Assembly: GCF_009296315.1 (NCBI RefSeq)
Contig: NZ_WHLY01000002.1
Span: forward strand, 3,454,501-3,518,500
DNA from: Salmonirosea aquatica
Lineage (GTDB): Bacteria > Bacteroidota > Bacteroidia > Cytophagales > Spirosomataceae
Length of the DNA: 64,000 bases
Direction: 5' to 3'
Numbering within the stretch: the first letter of the stretch is position 1; each line of letters begins with the position of its first letter. Shown here in pieces: positions 26,114 through 36,090 of this stretch. Both the position numbers and the translations under genes were made by a program. Under the pieces are notes generated by a model. That model did not search any database, was not told the DNA's origin, and saw nothing but the letters and a program-made list of their open reading frames with translations.

Positions 26114-26791
26114 ATGCTTGACATAAAAAACCTCCAAAAAGTATTTTCCACCGAGGAAGTGGAAACCACCGCCCTGAACGGCATCGACCTGGAAATTAAG
26201 GACGGCGAGTTTGTAGCCATTATGGGCCCTTCGGGTTGTGGTAAATCCACGCTTTTGAATATCCTCGGGCTTTTGGACAATCCGAGCGAAGGCTCCTACA
26301 AATTTTACGAAACCGAGGTAGCCAATATGTCGGAGCGGCAGCGGGCGCAGATCCGGAAGGGAAATATTGGTTTTGTGTTCCAGAGCTTCAACCTGATCGA
26401 CGAGCTGACGGTCTATGAAAACGTGGAACTGCCGTTGCTCTACCTACAGACTCCTGCCGATGAGCGCAAGCAGCGCGTAGAGGCAGCCCTTGAGCGCATG
26501 AGCATGATGCACCGTCGCAACCACTTTCCGCAGCAGCTTTCCGGTGGTCAGCAGCAGCGCACGGCCATTGCCCGGGCCGTGGTAGCTACCCCCAAGATCA
26601 TTCTGGCGGATGAGCCGACGGGTAACCTCGACTCCAAGAATGGTGAAGAGGTAATGAATCTATTAAAACAACTCAATGAAGCGGGTACCACCATCATTAT
26701 GGTGACGCACTCACCCTATGATGCCGGTTTTGCCCACCGCACGGTGAATCTGTTTGACGGGAAAGTCGTGACCGAGAAGGTACATATTTAG
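26114..26791 (+). CDS. MacB/LolD-type ABC ATP-binding protein
   Basis: A 225-residue ATPase that powers MacB-type permeases from the cytoplasm. Walker A is GPSGCGKST at 38-46; the Q-loop is FVFQSFNLIDELTVYENVEL; the signature LSGGQQQR is near 141-148; Walker B is IILADEPTGNLD (about 161-172); and the H-loop is VTHSPYD. Lengths and motifs fit the LolD/MacB ATPase clade. It is the only ATPase in the window, while nine permeases of the matching type are present, so it may serve several of them. Confidence 0.95.
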   Translation: MLDIKNLQKVFSTEEVETTALNGIDLEIKDGEFVAIMGPSGCGKSTLLNILGLLDNPSEGSYKFYETEVANMSERQRAQIRKGNIGFVFQSFNLIDELTVYENVELPLLYLQTPADERKQRVEAALERMSMMHRRNHFPQQLSGGQQQRTAIARAVVATPKIILADEPTGNLDSKNGEEVMNLLKQLNEAGTTIIMVTHSPYDAGFAHRTVNLFDGKVVTEKVHI

Positions 26792-26825
26792 CTTTTGACG
26801 CGGTTTTTAGGGTTAAAAGGTTAAT

Positions 26826-26890
26826 GGATAACGGTTAACGGACATAGACAACCTCAGAGGTATGTCAGAAAGGCCGTTTAGCCGTTATCC
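26826..26890. repeat. Inverted repeat between ATPase and first permease
   Basis: GGATAACGG (26826-26834) and its complement CCGTTATCC (26882-26890) lie 47 nt apart in the 157-bp spacer. It could form a long-loop hairpin that trims expression between the two genes. A degraded copy of GTTAACGG nearby suggests that repeat decay is equally possible. Confidence 0.3.
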
Positions 26891-26948
26891 CGTCCTTAAC
26901 CAAGTCTGGATTTTGAGTAAAAAATGTAAACCACGATTGTATTTTTTT

Positions 26949-29327
26949 ATGTGGACAAACTATCTCAAAATCGCTTGGCGGAATTTGCTGCGACATAGAA
27001 ACTACTCACTGTTGAACATGGCCGGGTTGGCTGTGGGGCTTGCGAGTTCGGTGTTGATTTTGCTTTGGGTGAATTACGAAGTCAGCCATGACCAGTTTCA
27101 TGCCCGACACGACCGGATATACCGGATCATGCTGAACCTATCGTCTCCCTCGAATGAAACGCAGACCTATGATGCGGTGCCGATGCCTATGGCGGAGGAA
27201 ATAAAAGCCAAGGTACCTGGAGTCGAACGGGCAACGCGTTATTCGTGGGGAGAGCGGTCTCTGTTTTCCTTCGGCGAAAAATCGATAATAGAGGAGGGAC
27301 GAGCTGCCGAACCCGATTTTCTGAAGATATTTAGCTTCGAGCTTCTGGAAGGTGACCCCGCGACGGCGCTCACCGAACCTAACACACTGCTGCTGACCCA
27401 GCGGTTGGCTCGTAAGTATTTCGGCGATACGAATCCGATTGGAAAACAGATTCAATTGGAGCGGGCCGAAACCTACCGGATAGTTGGCGTGATCGCCGAT
27501 ATTCCTCCCAATTCATCGCTTAATTTCGGGTACCTGCGTCCCTTTCGAACCGAAGAACTGCAATCGACAAACTGGGGAGAAAATAATATCCAGCTGTTCA
27601 CACTGCTGGCCCCAGAAGCCAGCCCGGCCGCGGTTCAGACGCAGCTTCAGCGAATAGTCCAGCGGCAACTACCTACCTTGAAAAACCGCACCTACTTTCT
27701 TCAGTCACTCAACGATTGGTACCTCCGCTCTAACTTCAAAAACGGAAAATACAGCGGCAATGGACGGATTGTTTACGTTTGGCTTTTTGCCCTGGTCGCA
27801 GGATTCATTATACTAATCGCGGGAATCAATTTTGTGAATCTTTCTACCGCCCGGGCTACTCAGCGAGCCAAAGAGGTGGGAGTCCGTAAGGTAGCCGGAG
27901 CAAGTCGGGGTACATTGGTTGGCCAGTTCCTGAGCGAGTCCTTTGTGCTAACGGGGATAGCGGGTATAGTAGCTATCGGACTGGTTTTAACGGCGCTCCC
28001 TTTTTACAACGAGCTTTTCGAAAAAAACAACTCTGGCGCACCCGCCGAATTACTTATTTCCATCGATTGGCACGATCCACGCTACTACGTAGCCTATGGG
28101 GCAATTCTGGCACTATTGGGACTATCGGCAGGTCTGTATCCGGCTTTTGTCATGTCGTCTTTTCAACCAGCACGGGTGCTGAAAGGTATACGCGATAAGC
28201 AGAGTCAAAATACGATTCGGTTGCGTGAATCTCTGGTAGTCGTGCAATTTGTTTGTTCCATTCTACTTCTGGCTGGGACGATCGTGATTTATCGACAAAT
28301 TCAGTTTATTCAAAATATTAACCTCGGTTATCAGAAAGACAATGTAGTGTATTTCAGCACAGGAAATATTGACATTGCTACTATTGAACCCATCCTGGAA
28401 GCGTTCGCCCAAACACCTGGCGTACAAAACCTCACCAGAGCGAACACCGATTTTTTAGGCGTTGCCAGGGCCACCTACCCCGACTGGCCTGGTCAAACTT
28501 CCAGCGCACGAGCCTTGACTGGTGTTCTGAATGGAGATGAAGACCTGCTCGCCACGATGGGTATTCAACTTAAAGCCGGACGGGACTTTTCGCATTCCTT
28601 TGGCACCGATTCGGCCAATGTTTTACTCAACGAAGAAGCCGTAAAGCAGTTCGGTTTTAAAAATCCGGTGGGTCATCCGATTACGGTAGATGGCATTTCC
28701 GGATCGGTAATCGGAGTTGTCAAAAATTTTCACCTGACTACTGTTCATTCCCGTATCGAGCCACTAATCATCCGGTGCCAGCCGCTGGAAACGCATCTCC
28801 TTTTTGCCCGCCTCGATGGGCGAAATATCCCGGGTACCTTAAGAGCAATGGAACAAATCTACCAGAAGCTAAACCCAGGTTTTCCGCTGAATTTCTCATT
28901 TCTGGATCAGAGCTACGATTCGATGTACCGTAGCGAGCGTCAGGTTAGTACACTAGCAAAATGGTTTACAGGACTGACACTCTTTATTTCCTGCCTCGGC
29001 CTCTTCGGCCTCGCCACCTTCACCGCCGAAACCCGTACTAAAGAAATCGGCGTCCGCAAGGTACTTGGAGCAAGTGTAGTCAGCATCGTTACGCTACTTT
29101 CCAAGGATTTTCTCAAACTTGTATTGATTGCCATGGTCATAGCTTCGCCCATCGCCTGGTATGCCATGAACGAATGGCTATCGGATTTTGCCTATAAAAT
29201 CGACATAAGTTGGTGGGTATTTGCTTTGGCGGGCGGGCGGGCCGTGGGTATTGCACTATTAACAGTAAGTTTCCAAAGCGTGAAGGCGGCATTGATGAAT
29301 CCGGTGAAGTCGTTGCGCAGCGAGTAA
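26949..29327 (+). CDS. MacB/FtsX-type ABC permease 1
   Basis: A 792-residue permease built as two fused MacB_PCD-FtsX halves. The ATG at 26949 is chosen because it opens with MWTNYLKIAWRNLLRHRNYS, the start shared by all permeases here; an upstream in-frame ATG (26862) adds 29 residues unlike the family. N-terminal TM about 20-42, periplasmic domain, three TMs near 280-430, then a fourth, a second periplasmic domain and three C-terminal TMs. FtsX motifs RAKEVGVRKVAGASRG and RTKEIGVRKVLGAS are present. In the C-terminal GGRAVGIALL one Arg replaces the Leu of the other copies. The last residues are MNPVKSLRSE. Confidence 0.92.
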   Translation: MWTNYLKIAWRNLLRHRNYSLLNMAGLAVGLASSVLILLWVNYEVSHDQFHARHDRIYRIMLNLSSPSNETQTYDAVPMPMAEEIKAKVPGVERATRYSWGERSLFSFGEKSIIEEGRAAEPDFLKIFSFELLEGDPATALTEPNTLLLTQRLARKYFGDTNPIGKQIQLERAETYRIVGVIADIPPNSSLNFGYLRPFRTEELQSTNWGENNIQLFTLLAPEASPAAVQTQLQRIVQRQLPTLKNRTYFLQSLNDWYLRSNFKNGKYSGNGRIVYVWLFALVAGFIILIAGINFVNLSTARATQRAKEVGVRKVAGASRGTLVGQFLSESFVLTGIAGIVAIGLVLTALPFYNELFEKNNSGAPAELLISIDWHDPRYYVAYGAILALLGLSAGLYPAFVMSSFQPARVLKGIRDKQSQNTIRLRESLVVVQFVCSILLLAGTIVIYRQIQFIQNINLGYQKDNVVYFSTGNIDIATIEPILEAFAQTPGVQNLTRANTDFLGVARATYPDWPGQTSSARALTGVLNGDEDLLATMGIQLKAGRDFSHSFGTDSANVLLNEEAVKQFGFKNPVGHPITVDGISGSVIGVVKNFHLTTVHSRIEPLIIRCQPLETHLLFARLDGRNIPGTLRAMEQIYQKLNPGFPLNFSFLDQSYDSMYRSERQVSTLAKWFTGLTLFISCLGLFGLATFTAETRTKEIGVRKVLGASVVSIVTLLSKDFLKLVLIAMVIASPIAWYAMNEWLSDFAYKIDISWWVFALAGGRAVGIALLTVSFQSVKAALMNPVKSLRSE

Positions 29328-29371
29328 TTGCTATTTTAATAGTAGAATAATTCTATTCAAAACCTCAAGAT

Positions 29372-31798
29372 ATGTTAGCTAACTACCTCAAAATCGCCTG
29401 GCGGAATCTGAGACAGCAAAAGCTGTACAGCCTAATCAACATCGGAAGCCTGTCGGTAGCGATCAGCGCGGCCTTGCTGATTATGATGTGGGTGCAGAAT
29501 GAATTGCGCTTTGATCGGGATGTGCCCAATGCTGAGCGGATATACTTAATAAGAAACGAGCAACGGTCAAACAATGACGAAAGCTGGATCACATTGAGTA
29601 GCCCCTATCCTTTGGGCAAAACGATCGCGCAGCGTTTTCCGGAAGTAGAAGAAATGAGTCAGTTAACCCGTTCGTCCGGAGGAATGATTAGCCTGTACGT
29701 CGACGATCAGGCATTTACAGAGGATTACGTTGCCTATGTGGGAAAACAGTGGTTTGAGTTGCTTCACTACAAATTTGAGTTTGGGAGCTCTACTGATTTT
29801 TACCAACATCCGTACAGCGTGATTCTAACTGAATCGAAAGCTAAAAAAATGTTTGGCAGGGTGGATGTCATGGACAGAACCATACGAATGGATTCCACGG
29901 ATTTTATCGTGCGGGGCGTGATCAAGGACAATCCGTTACATTCGAGTTTCCAATTCGATATTCTGTTTCCGATAGCCTCCCAATTGAACTCCGAGGAGAG
30001 ACTCAAGGAAGCGGATAACTGGCGATATAATACGCACTATACTATTGTGCAGCTACATCCGGACACCAACCCAAAAGCTACTGCCGGAAAGATCGACCAG
30101 CTTTACGCGGCTAACCGCCCGAAAGAGAGCTGGATGGGTACGATGAGTGCCACCATGCTACCGCTCTTGGACCTTCATTTTACCAACAATATTGCAAGAT
30201 CGGTTTTTCCGCATGGCGAGCGCAGTACGGTAGAGATATTTGCGGTGCTAGCCTTCTTGTTGCTGGCAGCAGCTTGCGTTAATTATGTCAATTTGGCTAT
30301 TGCCCGCACTGGGATGCGATCTAAGGAAATCGGTATGAGAAAAATCGCCGGGGCCAGCCGTCGCCAACTGTTTTTTCAGATTATCGCCGAGTGCGTGCTG
30401 GTCAGCCTTTTGGCTTTGGGAGTAGCTATGGTTATTGTTCTTACCAGTCTTCCGTCTTTCAACGCTTTTACAGAACAAAACTTTCTGTTCAATCCATTAG
30501 AGCCATACACTGGTGCGCTATTACTGGGATGTTGGCTCGTGATGTTACTGCTCATCAGCATCTATCCGGCTTTACTTATCTCCTCAATCAACCCGCTGAA
30601 CATGTTCCAGGGGATTGGTTTTTTACAGATAAAGCCCTCCTCTTTCCGACAAATTCTGACCGTCGGACAGTTTAGTATGGCTGTGGTGATGATCGTAGGT
30701 ACCGTCATTGTATATTGGCAATTCACCTTTATGCAACAGCAACACAAAGGCTATACTAGTAGCCAGTTGCTCACGGTGCAAGTACCGAGGGAGCGGATCA
30801 CCATTTCCAGTTTTGAGGAATCGGTAGCTTACGGTGAGAAACTAAAATCTCGTGTACAGTCTCTGAAAAAAGAACTGCAATCCCAATCGTCTATTCGCCA
30901 CGTTGTTCGCCTGAATACGGAGACAATCATAAACAACGGTCATTTTACCTCAGGAGGGGTAGACTGGGATGGCCGTGCTCCTGACTTTCATCCAGAGTAC
31001 GTTGATTTTGGAGCGGACGAAGATTTGAATAAAATTATGAAGTTTGAATTTGTCGAAGGGCGTTGGTTCGATCCTCAGATAAGCTCGGATAAAGAAAATA
31101 CCGTACTGAACGAAACGGCTGTGAAGCGATTTGGTCTGACTCCACCCGTCGTGGGAAAACGGTTCGATGATGGCGTAGTCATTGGTGTGGTAAAGGATTT
31201 CTACCATCAAAACATGCATGAGAAAATTGCTCCTGTCGTCCTCCGCGCTAATGCCCCGAACTGCTCCTCTTTCCTGATCGAAACGCAACCGGGGCAGGTA
31301 ACTAATGCTTTGGGAGTGATTCTATCCTCCTTCGAAGAACGTTTTCTTGGTACGCCTTTCAAATACGCATTCATGGATCAGGAATTCGATCAGCTTTATA
31401 GACAAGATAAGAAGGCTTTGCAATTCACCTTGGTTTTCTCCGGTCTTAGTATTCTGATTTCGTGCGTAGGTTTACTGGGTATGGTAACGCTCTCGACCGA
31501 GCAACGCACCAAAGAAATCGGCATCCGCAAGGTACTTGGCGCGAGCGTGGCGAGTATCGTCGCGTTGCTTTCCCAAGATTTCATGAAACTCGTTCTAATA
31601 GCCATCGTCATTGCTTCGCCCATTGCCTGGTATGCCATGCGGACGTGGCTGTCGGATTTTGCCTACAAAATCGACATAGAGTGGTGGTACTTTGCTTTGG
31701 CGGGCGGGCTGGCCGTGGGCATCGCGCTGCTTACGGTGAGTTTTCAGAGCATAAAGGCGGCGCTGATGAATCCGGTGAAGTCGCTGCGTAGCGAGTGA
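29372..31798 (+). CDS. MacB/FtsX-type ABC permease 2
   Basis: An 808-residue permease 44 bp after permease 1, probably in the same transcript as the adaptor and ATPase. It starts MLANYLKIAWRNLRQQKLYS. The first FtsX block is RSKEIGMRKIAGASRRQLFF and the second RTKEIGIRKVLGASVASIVA, followed by the common tail MNPVKSLRSE. The body between the two FtsX domains (about 470-680) shares little with the other copies, which suggests different substrates or partners. No GGTACC occurs in the first 1.3 kb and only one in the gene. Confidence 0.92.
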   Translation: MLANYLKIAWRNLRQQKLYSLINIGSLSVAISAALLIMMWVQNELRFDRDVPNAERIYLIRNEQRSNNDESWITLSSPYPLGKTIAQRFPEVEEMSQLTRSSGGMISLYVDDQAFTEDYVAYVGKQWFELLHYKFEFGSSTDFYQHPYSVILTESKAKKMFGRVDVMDRTIRMDSTDFIVRGVIKDNPLHSSFQFDILFPIASQLNSEERLKEADNWRYNTHYTIVQLHPDTNPKATAGKIDQLYAANRPKESWMGTMSATMLPLLDLHFTNNIARSVFPHGERSTVEIFAVLAFLLLAAACVNYVNLAIARTGMRSKEIGMRKIAGASRRQLFFQIIAECVLVSLLALGVAMVIVLTSLPSFNAFTEQNFLFNPLEPYTGALLLGCWLVMLLLISIYPALLISSINPLNMFQGIGFLQIKPSSFRQILTVGQFSMAVVMIVGTVIVYWQFTFMQQQHKGYTSSQLLTVQVPRERITISSFEESVAYGEKLKSRVQSLKKELQSQSSIRHVVRLNTETIINNGHFTSGGVDWDGRAPDFHPEYVDFGADEDLNKIMKFEFVEGRWFDPQISSDKENTVLNETAVKRFGLTPPVVGKRFDDGVVIGVVKDFYHQNMHEKIAPVVLRANAPNCSSFLIETQPGQVTNALGVILSSFEERFLGTPFKYAFMDQEFDQLYRQDKKALQFTLVFSGLSILISCVGLLGMVTLSTEQRTKEIGIRKVLGASVASIVALLSQDFMKLVLIAIVIASPIAWYAMRTWLSDFAYKIDIEWWYFALAGGLAVGIALLTVSFQSIKAALMNPVKSLRSE

Positions 31799-31818
31799 CT
31801 GTTAACCCCGAAATGATT

Positions 31819-32319
31819 TCACTTCATGACCGTAAGTCTTGTTTCAATTCGCTGACGCAGGTAGTAATCCGCCAGCATCAGTAGGCTGAGCGCAATGATG
31901 GTGAGTGGGTAGAAAATAGGGACTATTTCGAGTTGGGTCGTGATACTCATCAGCAGAATATCCATGCCGGATTGGGCGGATTGAGTAGTTGCCGGAGTAG
32001 CGAGCAGGGAGCAACCGACAAGCAAAAGTACCACCGAGGCAGCAATCAGGTACCAGGTTCGCCGGGGGATGATCGGTGCTACTTTTGTGGCATGAAGCAC
32101 CTCTACCTCACCCATAATGCGACGGCTAAAATCCGGGGAAGGGTGCTCTACCAAACCCGGATGTCCGAGCAGCACCTGCACGGCTGTTTCGTTGGCTGCC
32201 GCCTGCCGGGCCTCCGCCTGTACCAGTCTCATGGTACTTTCGGTAAAATCCGCAGAGGGGCGCTCTGGGGCAGCATGCTGCATAAGTTTTTTAAAGGTGT
32301 CTTCCCTATCGTTTTTCAT
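31819..32319 (-). CDS. Putative membrane anti-sigma-like protein
   Basis: A 166-residue protein encoded just after the ECF sigma gene on the same strand (33 bp). The cytoplasmic N-terminal part carries two short repeats with ERPSADFTESTMRLVQ and EHPSPDFSRRIMGEV, a pattern seen in Bacteroidota proteins paired with sigma factors. Hydrophobic segments follow at about 85-108 and 128-150. There is no ZAS zinc-binding HxxxCxxC motif. Position and topology suggest an anti-sigma role; this is an inference. Confidence 0.6.
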   Translation of the reverse strand: MKNDREDTFKKLMQHAAPERPSADFTESTMRLVQAEARQAAANETAVQVLLGHPGLVEHPSPDFSRRIMGEVEVLHATKVAPIIPRRTWYLIAASVVLLLVGCSLLATPATTQSAQSGMDILLMSITTQLEIVPIFYPLTIIALSLLMLADYYLRQRIETRLTVMK

Positions 32320-32352
32320 ACGCTAATGGGTTGTGCAGGTACGATCCGGTTT

Positions 32353-32895
32353 TCATAACAAAAACCGTAATTGTTGTTCCAGTGTTTTTCTTGCCCGGAA
32401 TAATTTTACTTTAATATTCGATTCTGACAAGCCCGTGATTTCTGCCATTTCCCGAATGGAATTTTCATTAAGGTAGTAGAGTGTTATAAGTACCCCATCG
32501 ATTGAGGGTAGTCTGCCAATGGCCTCGCGGATGTACGTTTGCTTTTCCATTGTCTCAAGAATATCCAACGGTGGTACTGTATCGTCGGTATCATCGATTC
32601 CCTCTTCCATGGGATAAGCAGGTATCCGTTGCTTCTGTAGTTTCGAAAGACAAGTCCGGTAAATGATGGTGTACAGCCAGGTAGAGAATTTCGATTTGCC
32701 TTCAAACGAATGAAGCTGCTGATACGCTTTCACGAAACCTTCCTGCGCGGCATCTTCGGCGTCTTCGGCCTGCCGCATGATCCGTAAGGCAATCGTGTAC
32801 GCCATATCCTGGTATTTATCGACAAGGTACCTATAGGCAGCAGAGTCTCCTTTTTTGACTTTATCAATGTATACCTGCTCCTCGGATGGCTGCAT
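32353..32895 (-). CDS. ECF sigma factor (copy 1)
   Basis: A 180-residue sigma-70 family regulator of the ECF type. Region 2 (about 15-80) holds YRYLVDKYQDMAYTIALRIM, the acidic AEDAEDAAQEGFVKAYQQL and the FSTWLYTIIYRTCLSKLQK DNA-melting segment. Region 4 (about 130-172) has the HTH LNENSIREMAEITGLSESNI and VKLFRARKTLE. It should be held inactive by the downstream membrane protein. Its target promoters are not visible here. Confidence 0.92.
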   Translation of the reverse strand: MQPSEEQVYIDKVKKGDSAAYRYLVDKYQDMAYTIALRIMRQAEDAEDAAQEGFVKAYQQLHSFEGKSKFSTWLYTIIYRTCLSKLQKQRIPAYPMEEGIDDTDDTVPPLDILETMEKQTYIREAIGRLPSIDGVLITLYYLNENSIREMAEITGLSESNIKVKLFRARKTLEQQLRFLL

Positions 32896-33052
32896 TGTGG
32901 TTGCGTGGGAATGCGTTCTCCCTGTTTAGACCGGATATTTCTGTGCAAGGTTACAGTCGGGAAGGTTTTTTATTTTTTTCCGGAATCTGTAACCCCGCAT
33001 CCCAACGGCCCGTCTTATGGGGTATACTCTACGGACTTAATTTTTACTACCT

Positions 33053-33397
33053 ATGAATGACATGGATGATCTGAAACATATTATAATCTCGGTCAGCGCT
33101 TTCGCAGGAATATTCGGAATCGTGTACGTGTTCATGATGACCCGCTACAAAGAACGTATGGCCATGATCGAACGAAAAGTGGATGCTTCGTTACTTGACT
33201 CCACCCGTAAATCGCTTTCTCCCACGCTGAAATTCGGTATGCTGTTCGTAGGGATCGCCATCGGAATCATCGTTGCATCAGCACTCAATCGCTGGTACAG
33301 CCTGAGCATGGGCATGTCCCTATTAGCCATGGTATTCCTGTTCGGAGGAATCAGTCTGATTCTCAATTTTATCATCGAACGCAGGTTGGAAAAATAA
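33053..33397 (+). CDS. DUF6249-like membrane protein
   Basis: A 114-residue protein with three hydrophobic helices (about 10-28, 62-81 and 88-108) separated by a basic loop, RYKERMAMIERKVDASLL. This pattern is known from the DUF6249 family, often found next to ECF sigma genes in Bacteroidota. It is divergent from the sigma factor gene, 157 bp away, so it may be one of its targets, though no promoter is evident. Function is unknown. Confidence 0.75.
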   Translation: MNDMDDLKHIIISVSAFAGIFGIVYVFMMTRYKERMAMIERKVDASLLDSTRKSLSPTLKFGMLFVGIAIGIIVASALNRWYSLSMGMSLLAMVFLFGGISLILNFIIERRLEK

Positions 33398-33551
33398 CTT
33401 TCATGCCATTTCCTTCCTAGCCGGACTCTCTCTTTTTCTACCGGCTAACTTCTATCCAATTCGCATTTTCTAATCCAGTTTGCAGAAGAGAAAAAATCTC
33501 TTCCCGGAATCTATTTGTCTCATAAATCTGATAGCCATAAAAATAAAACTC

Positions 33552-35984
33552 ATGAAAACCAGGTACTTACTCGTTGTCTTAATTTTTTTGTTATGCTTCA
33601 ATCAGGTACTTGCGCAGTCGGTACCAGGTACGGACACTGTATCGGGGATCGTCGCCGATTCGGCCAGTCAAAACCCCCTCGATCTTATCACGGTGCAGCT
33701 TCTGAATAAGGCCAATACACCGGTCAACGTGGTCTACACCGCAGCCGATGGATCTTTTTCAATAGGGTACCCTGAGGCCGGAAACTATACGCTGGTACTA
33801 TCAGGTGTCGGCTATAAAAACAGAAAGATACCTGTTAATGCCACCGACGACGCCCAAAGAACGATCCGGCTGGGGACTATACTCCTTAGTCCCGAAACGG
33901 TAGCTTTAAAAGAGGTACTGGTGACGGCCGCCAAACCGATTGTAACCCAGGAAATAGACCGCATCACGTACGATCTTCAGGCCGATCCCGAAAGTAAAGT
34001 GTACAGTGTACTCGAAATGATGCGCAAGGTACCTTTGCTTTCACTGGACGCCGACAACACTTTGTATATGAAGGGCAACACGGATTTTCGGATTCTGGTG
34101 GATGGCAAACCGTCCAGTATGGTCGAGCGCAACTACAAGGAAATTCTCCGCAGCATGCCGGCATCGTCCATTGAGCGGATCGAAGTCATTACTTCTCCTC
34201 CTGCCAAATACGATGCGGAAGGCCTGGCGGGTATTATCAATATCGTTACCAGAAAAAAGCTCGACAATGGCTACCGGGGTTCTGTCAACGTGAGTGAACG
34301 CTTTCCCGTAGGCGGGCCGGGCGTAGGGGGAACGGTGTCGTTCAAGCAAGGAAAACTCGGCATGACGGCCCTCTTCGGGGCGAGTATTTACAATACCCCC
34401 GAGGTGAGTAGTTGGGCCAACAGGACCACGCTGTCGGCCCAACCTACCTACCTGACTCAGACCAACACTACCCTGAACAAAAACCGGAGTGGGTACCTGG
34501 GTTACGAAGTGAGCTATGAGCTGGACAGCCTGAACCTGATTTCGGGACAGGTGAACCTCAACGGCAGCAAGTCGAGCGGAGGGGCGCATCAGAATTCTAT
34601 TCTGAGAAGTACCTCCGAAATTTTGCAGCGTTACGACCTGGCCGATGACCGGGGAGGTACCGGCGACGGCATAGATGCATCGCTGAACTATCAACGAGGT
34701 TTTAAGCGAAACAAGAACCAACTGCTCACGTTTTCGTATCGTTTTTTAAAGTTTGGAAATGAGCAGAACGACGCGTTGCAGCTGACCAACACCCTTAACT
34801 ACGACTTGCCAGACTACCAGCAGACCAATCTGCAGAATTTTTCGGAGCAGACTGCCCAAATCGATTTTGTGTATCCCGTCAGGAAGCTTACGGTCGAAGC
34901 GGGAGTAAAGGCCATTCTGCGCGACAATGAAAGCGATTTTCAATACCGCTCCTACAATCCCGATAAAGGTGTTTTTGAACCTCGGCCCGATTTTAGCAAT
35001 CAGTACGACAACACACAGAATGTCTACGGTGCTTACAATTCCTATCAGTACACTTTCAAGAAGTGGGGTATCAAAGCGGGAGCAAGGATCGAACAAACCG
35101 TTATGCGGGCTGATTTCATATCGACCCAATCGGAGGCGAAGCAGCATTATTTCAACGTAATACCTTCGGTATCAATCAATCGGAAATTCAGGAAAGACGT
35201 GGGAATGAACCTGGGTTTTTCGCAGCGAATCCAGCGCCCGGGCATCTATCAACTCAACCCTTTCGTCGATCGATCGAATCCTCTTTTTGAAAGAACCGGC
35301 AATCCCGGTCTTCGTCCTGCCTTGGTAAACGATTTTCAATTGGGATACAACAAGTCGGCCAAAGGCTCCGTGAGCCTGGGAATCGGCGCTACGCTTTTTC
35401 AGGATTTGATCTTTCAGGTTTCCGTTCTTGACCCTGCTTCCGATATTACCCGCGTCACTTACGAAAACACGGGCCGAGCGCGCCTATTGACAGGAAATAT
35501 GAATATCAACTACCCCTTCACCAAGCGCTGGAACGCGAGTGTCAACGCCCGCGCCGCCCACGGAAAAGTGGAGGGGGTAGTCAATGGTACCCGGCAGACC
35601 AACCAGGGATTGATGTACTCGGTCAATGTATCGACTGGCTACCGATTTGAGAAAGAGTGGCGGATAACGGCCAACCTCAATGCCAACGGACCTAATGTGA
35701 ATCTTCAGGGGACCTCGAACACTATGGTAGGTACTTCGATCAGCATCAATAAAGATTTGGTCAAAGAGAAGCTTTCCATAGCGGCGGCTTTCAATAATCC
35801 TTTTACCAAATTCAGGAAAGATCACCGCGAAAGTTTTGGCCCTAATTTCTTGCAAACTAACGATCGGCGCGACTATTTCCGTTCTTTCCACCTGAGCCTG
35901 AATTATAAATTCGGCAAACTGAAAGAAGAAATCAAAAGAAACAAAAGAGGCATCCGCAACGATGACGTGCAGACGGGTGGCTAA
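33552..35984 (+). CDS. Outer-membrane beta-barrel receptor, TonB-dependent family
   Basis: An 810-residue outer-membrane receptor. The ATG at 33552 is chosen for its signal peptide (MKTRYLLVVLIFLLCFNQVLAQ). A carboxypeptidase-regulatory-like beta-sandwich lies at about 30-115 (VSGIVADSASQNPLDLITVQ). The plug domain (about 120-230) contains VLVTAAKPIVTQEIDRITYD and the VLEMMRKVPLLSLDADN, ILVDGKPSS, IERIEVITSPPAKYDAEGLA series typical of the outer_membrane_beta-barrel_3 family. The rest is a 22-strand-type barrel with a long extended tail (KLKEEIKRNKRGIRNDD). A transport role for a polymer-like or siderophore-like substrate is possible; none can be named. Confidence 0.88.
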   Translation: MKTRYLLVVLIFLLCFNQVLAQSVPGTDTVSGIVADSASQNPLDLITVQLLNKANTPVNVVYTAADGSFSIGYPEAGNYTLVLSGVGYKNRKIPVNATDDAQRTIRLGTILLSPETVALKEVLVTAAKPIVTQEIDRITYDLQADPESKVYSVLEMMRKVPLLSLDADNTLYMKGNTDFRILVDGKPSSMVERNYKEILRSMPASSIERIEVITSPPAKYDAEGLAGIINIVTRKKLDNGYRGSVNVSERFPVGGPGVGGTVSFKQGKLGMTALFGASIYNTPEVSSWANRTTLSAQPTYLTQTNTTLNKNRSGYLGYEVSYELDSLNLISGQVNLNGSKSSGGAHQNSILRSTSEILQRYDLADDRGGTGDGIDASLNYQRGFKRNKNQLLTFSYRFLKFGNEQNDALQLTNTLNYDLPDYQQTNLQNFSEQTAQIDFVYPVRKLTVEAGVKAILRDNESDFQYRSYNPDKGVFEPRPDFSNQYDNTQNVYGAYNSYQYTFKKWGIKAGARIEQTVMRADFISTQSEAKQHYFNVIPSVSINRKFRKDVGMNLGFSQRIQRPGIYQLNPFVDRSNPLFERTGNPGLRPALVNDFQLGYNKSAKGSVSLGIGATLFQDLIFQVSVLDPASDITRVTYENTGRARLLTGNMNINYPFTKRWNASVNARAAHGKVEGVVNGTRQTNQGLMYSVNVSTGYRFEKEWRITANLNANGPNVNLQGTSNTMVGTSISINKDLVKEKLSIAAAFNNPFTKFRKDHRESFGPNFLQTNDRRDYFRSFHLSLNYKFGKLKEEIKRNKRGIRNDDVQTGG

Positions 35985-36090
35985 ACCAAGGTAGGTTCAT
36001 GAGTCACATTCGCAGGTGAATTCGTTGCGTTCGGAACTAACTTGGGTAGGGTACATTTTGCTTTTCTAAATTCCCGGCTAGACGTTTTTA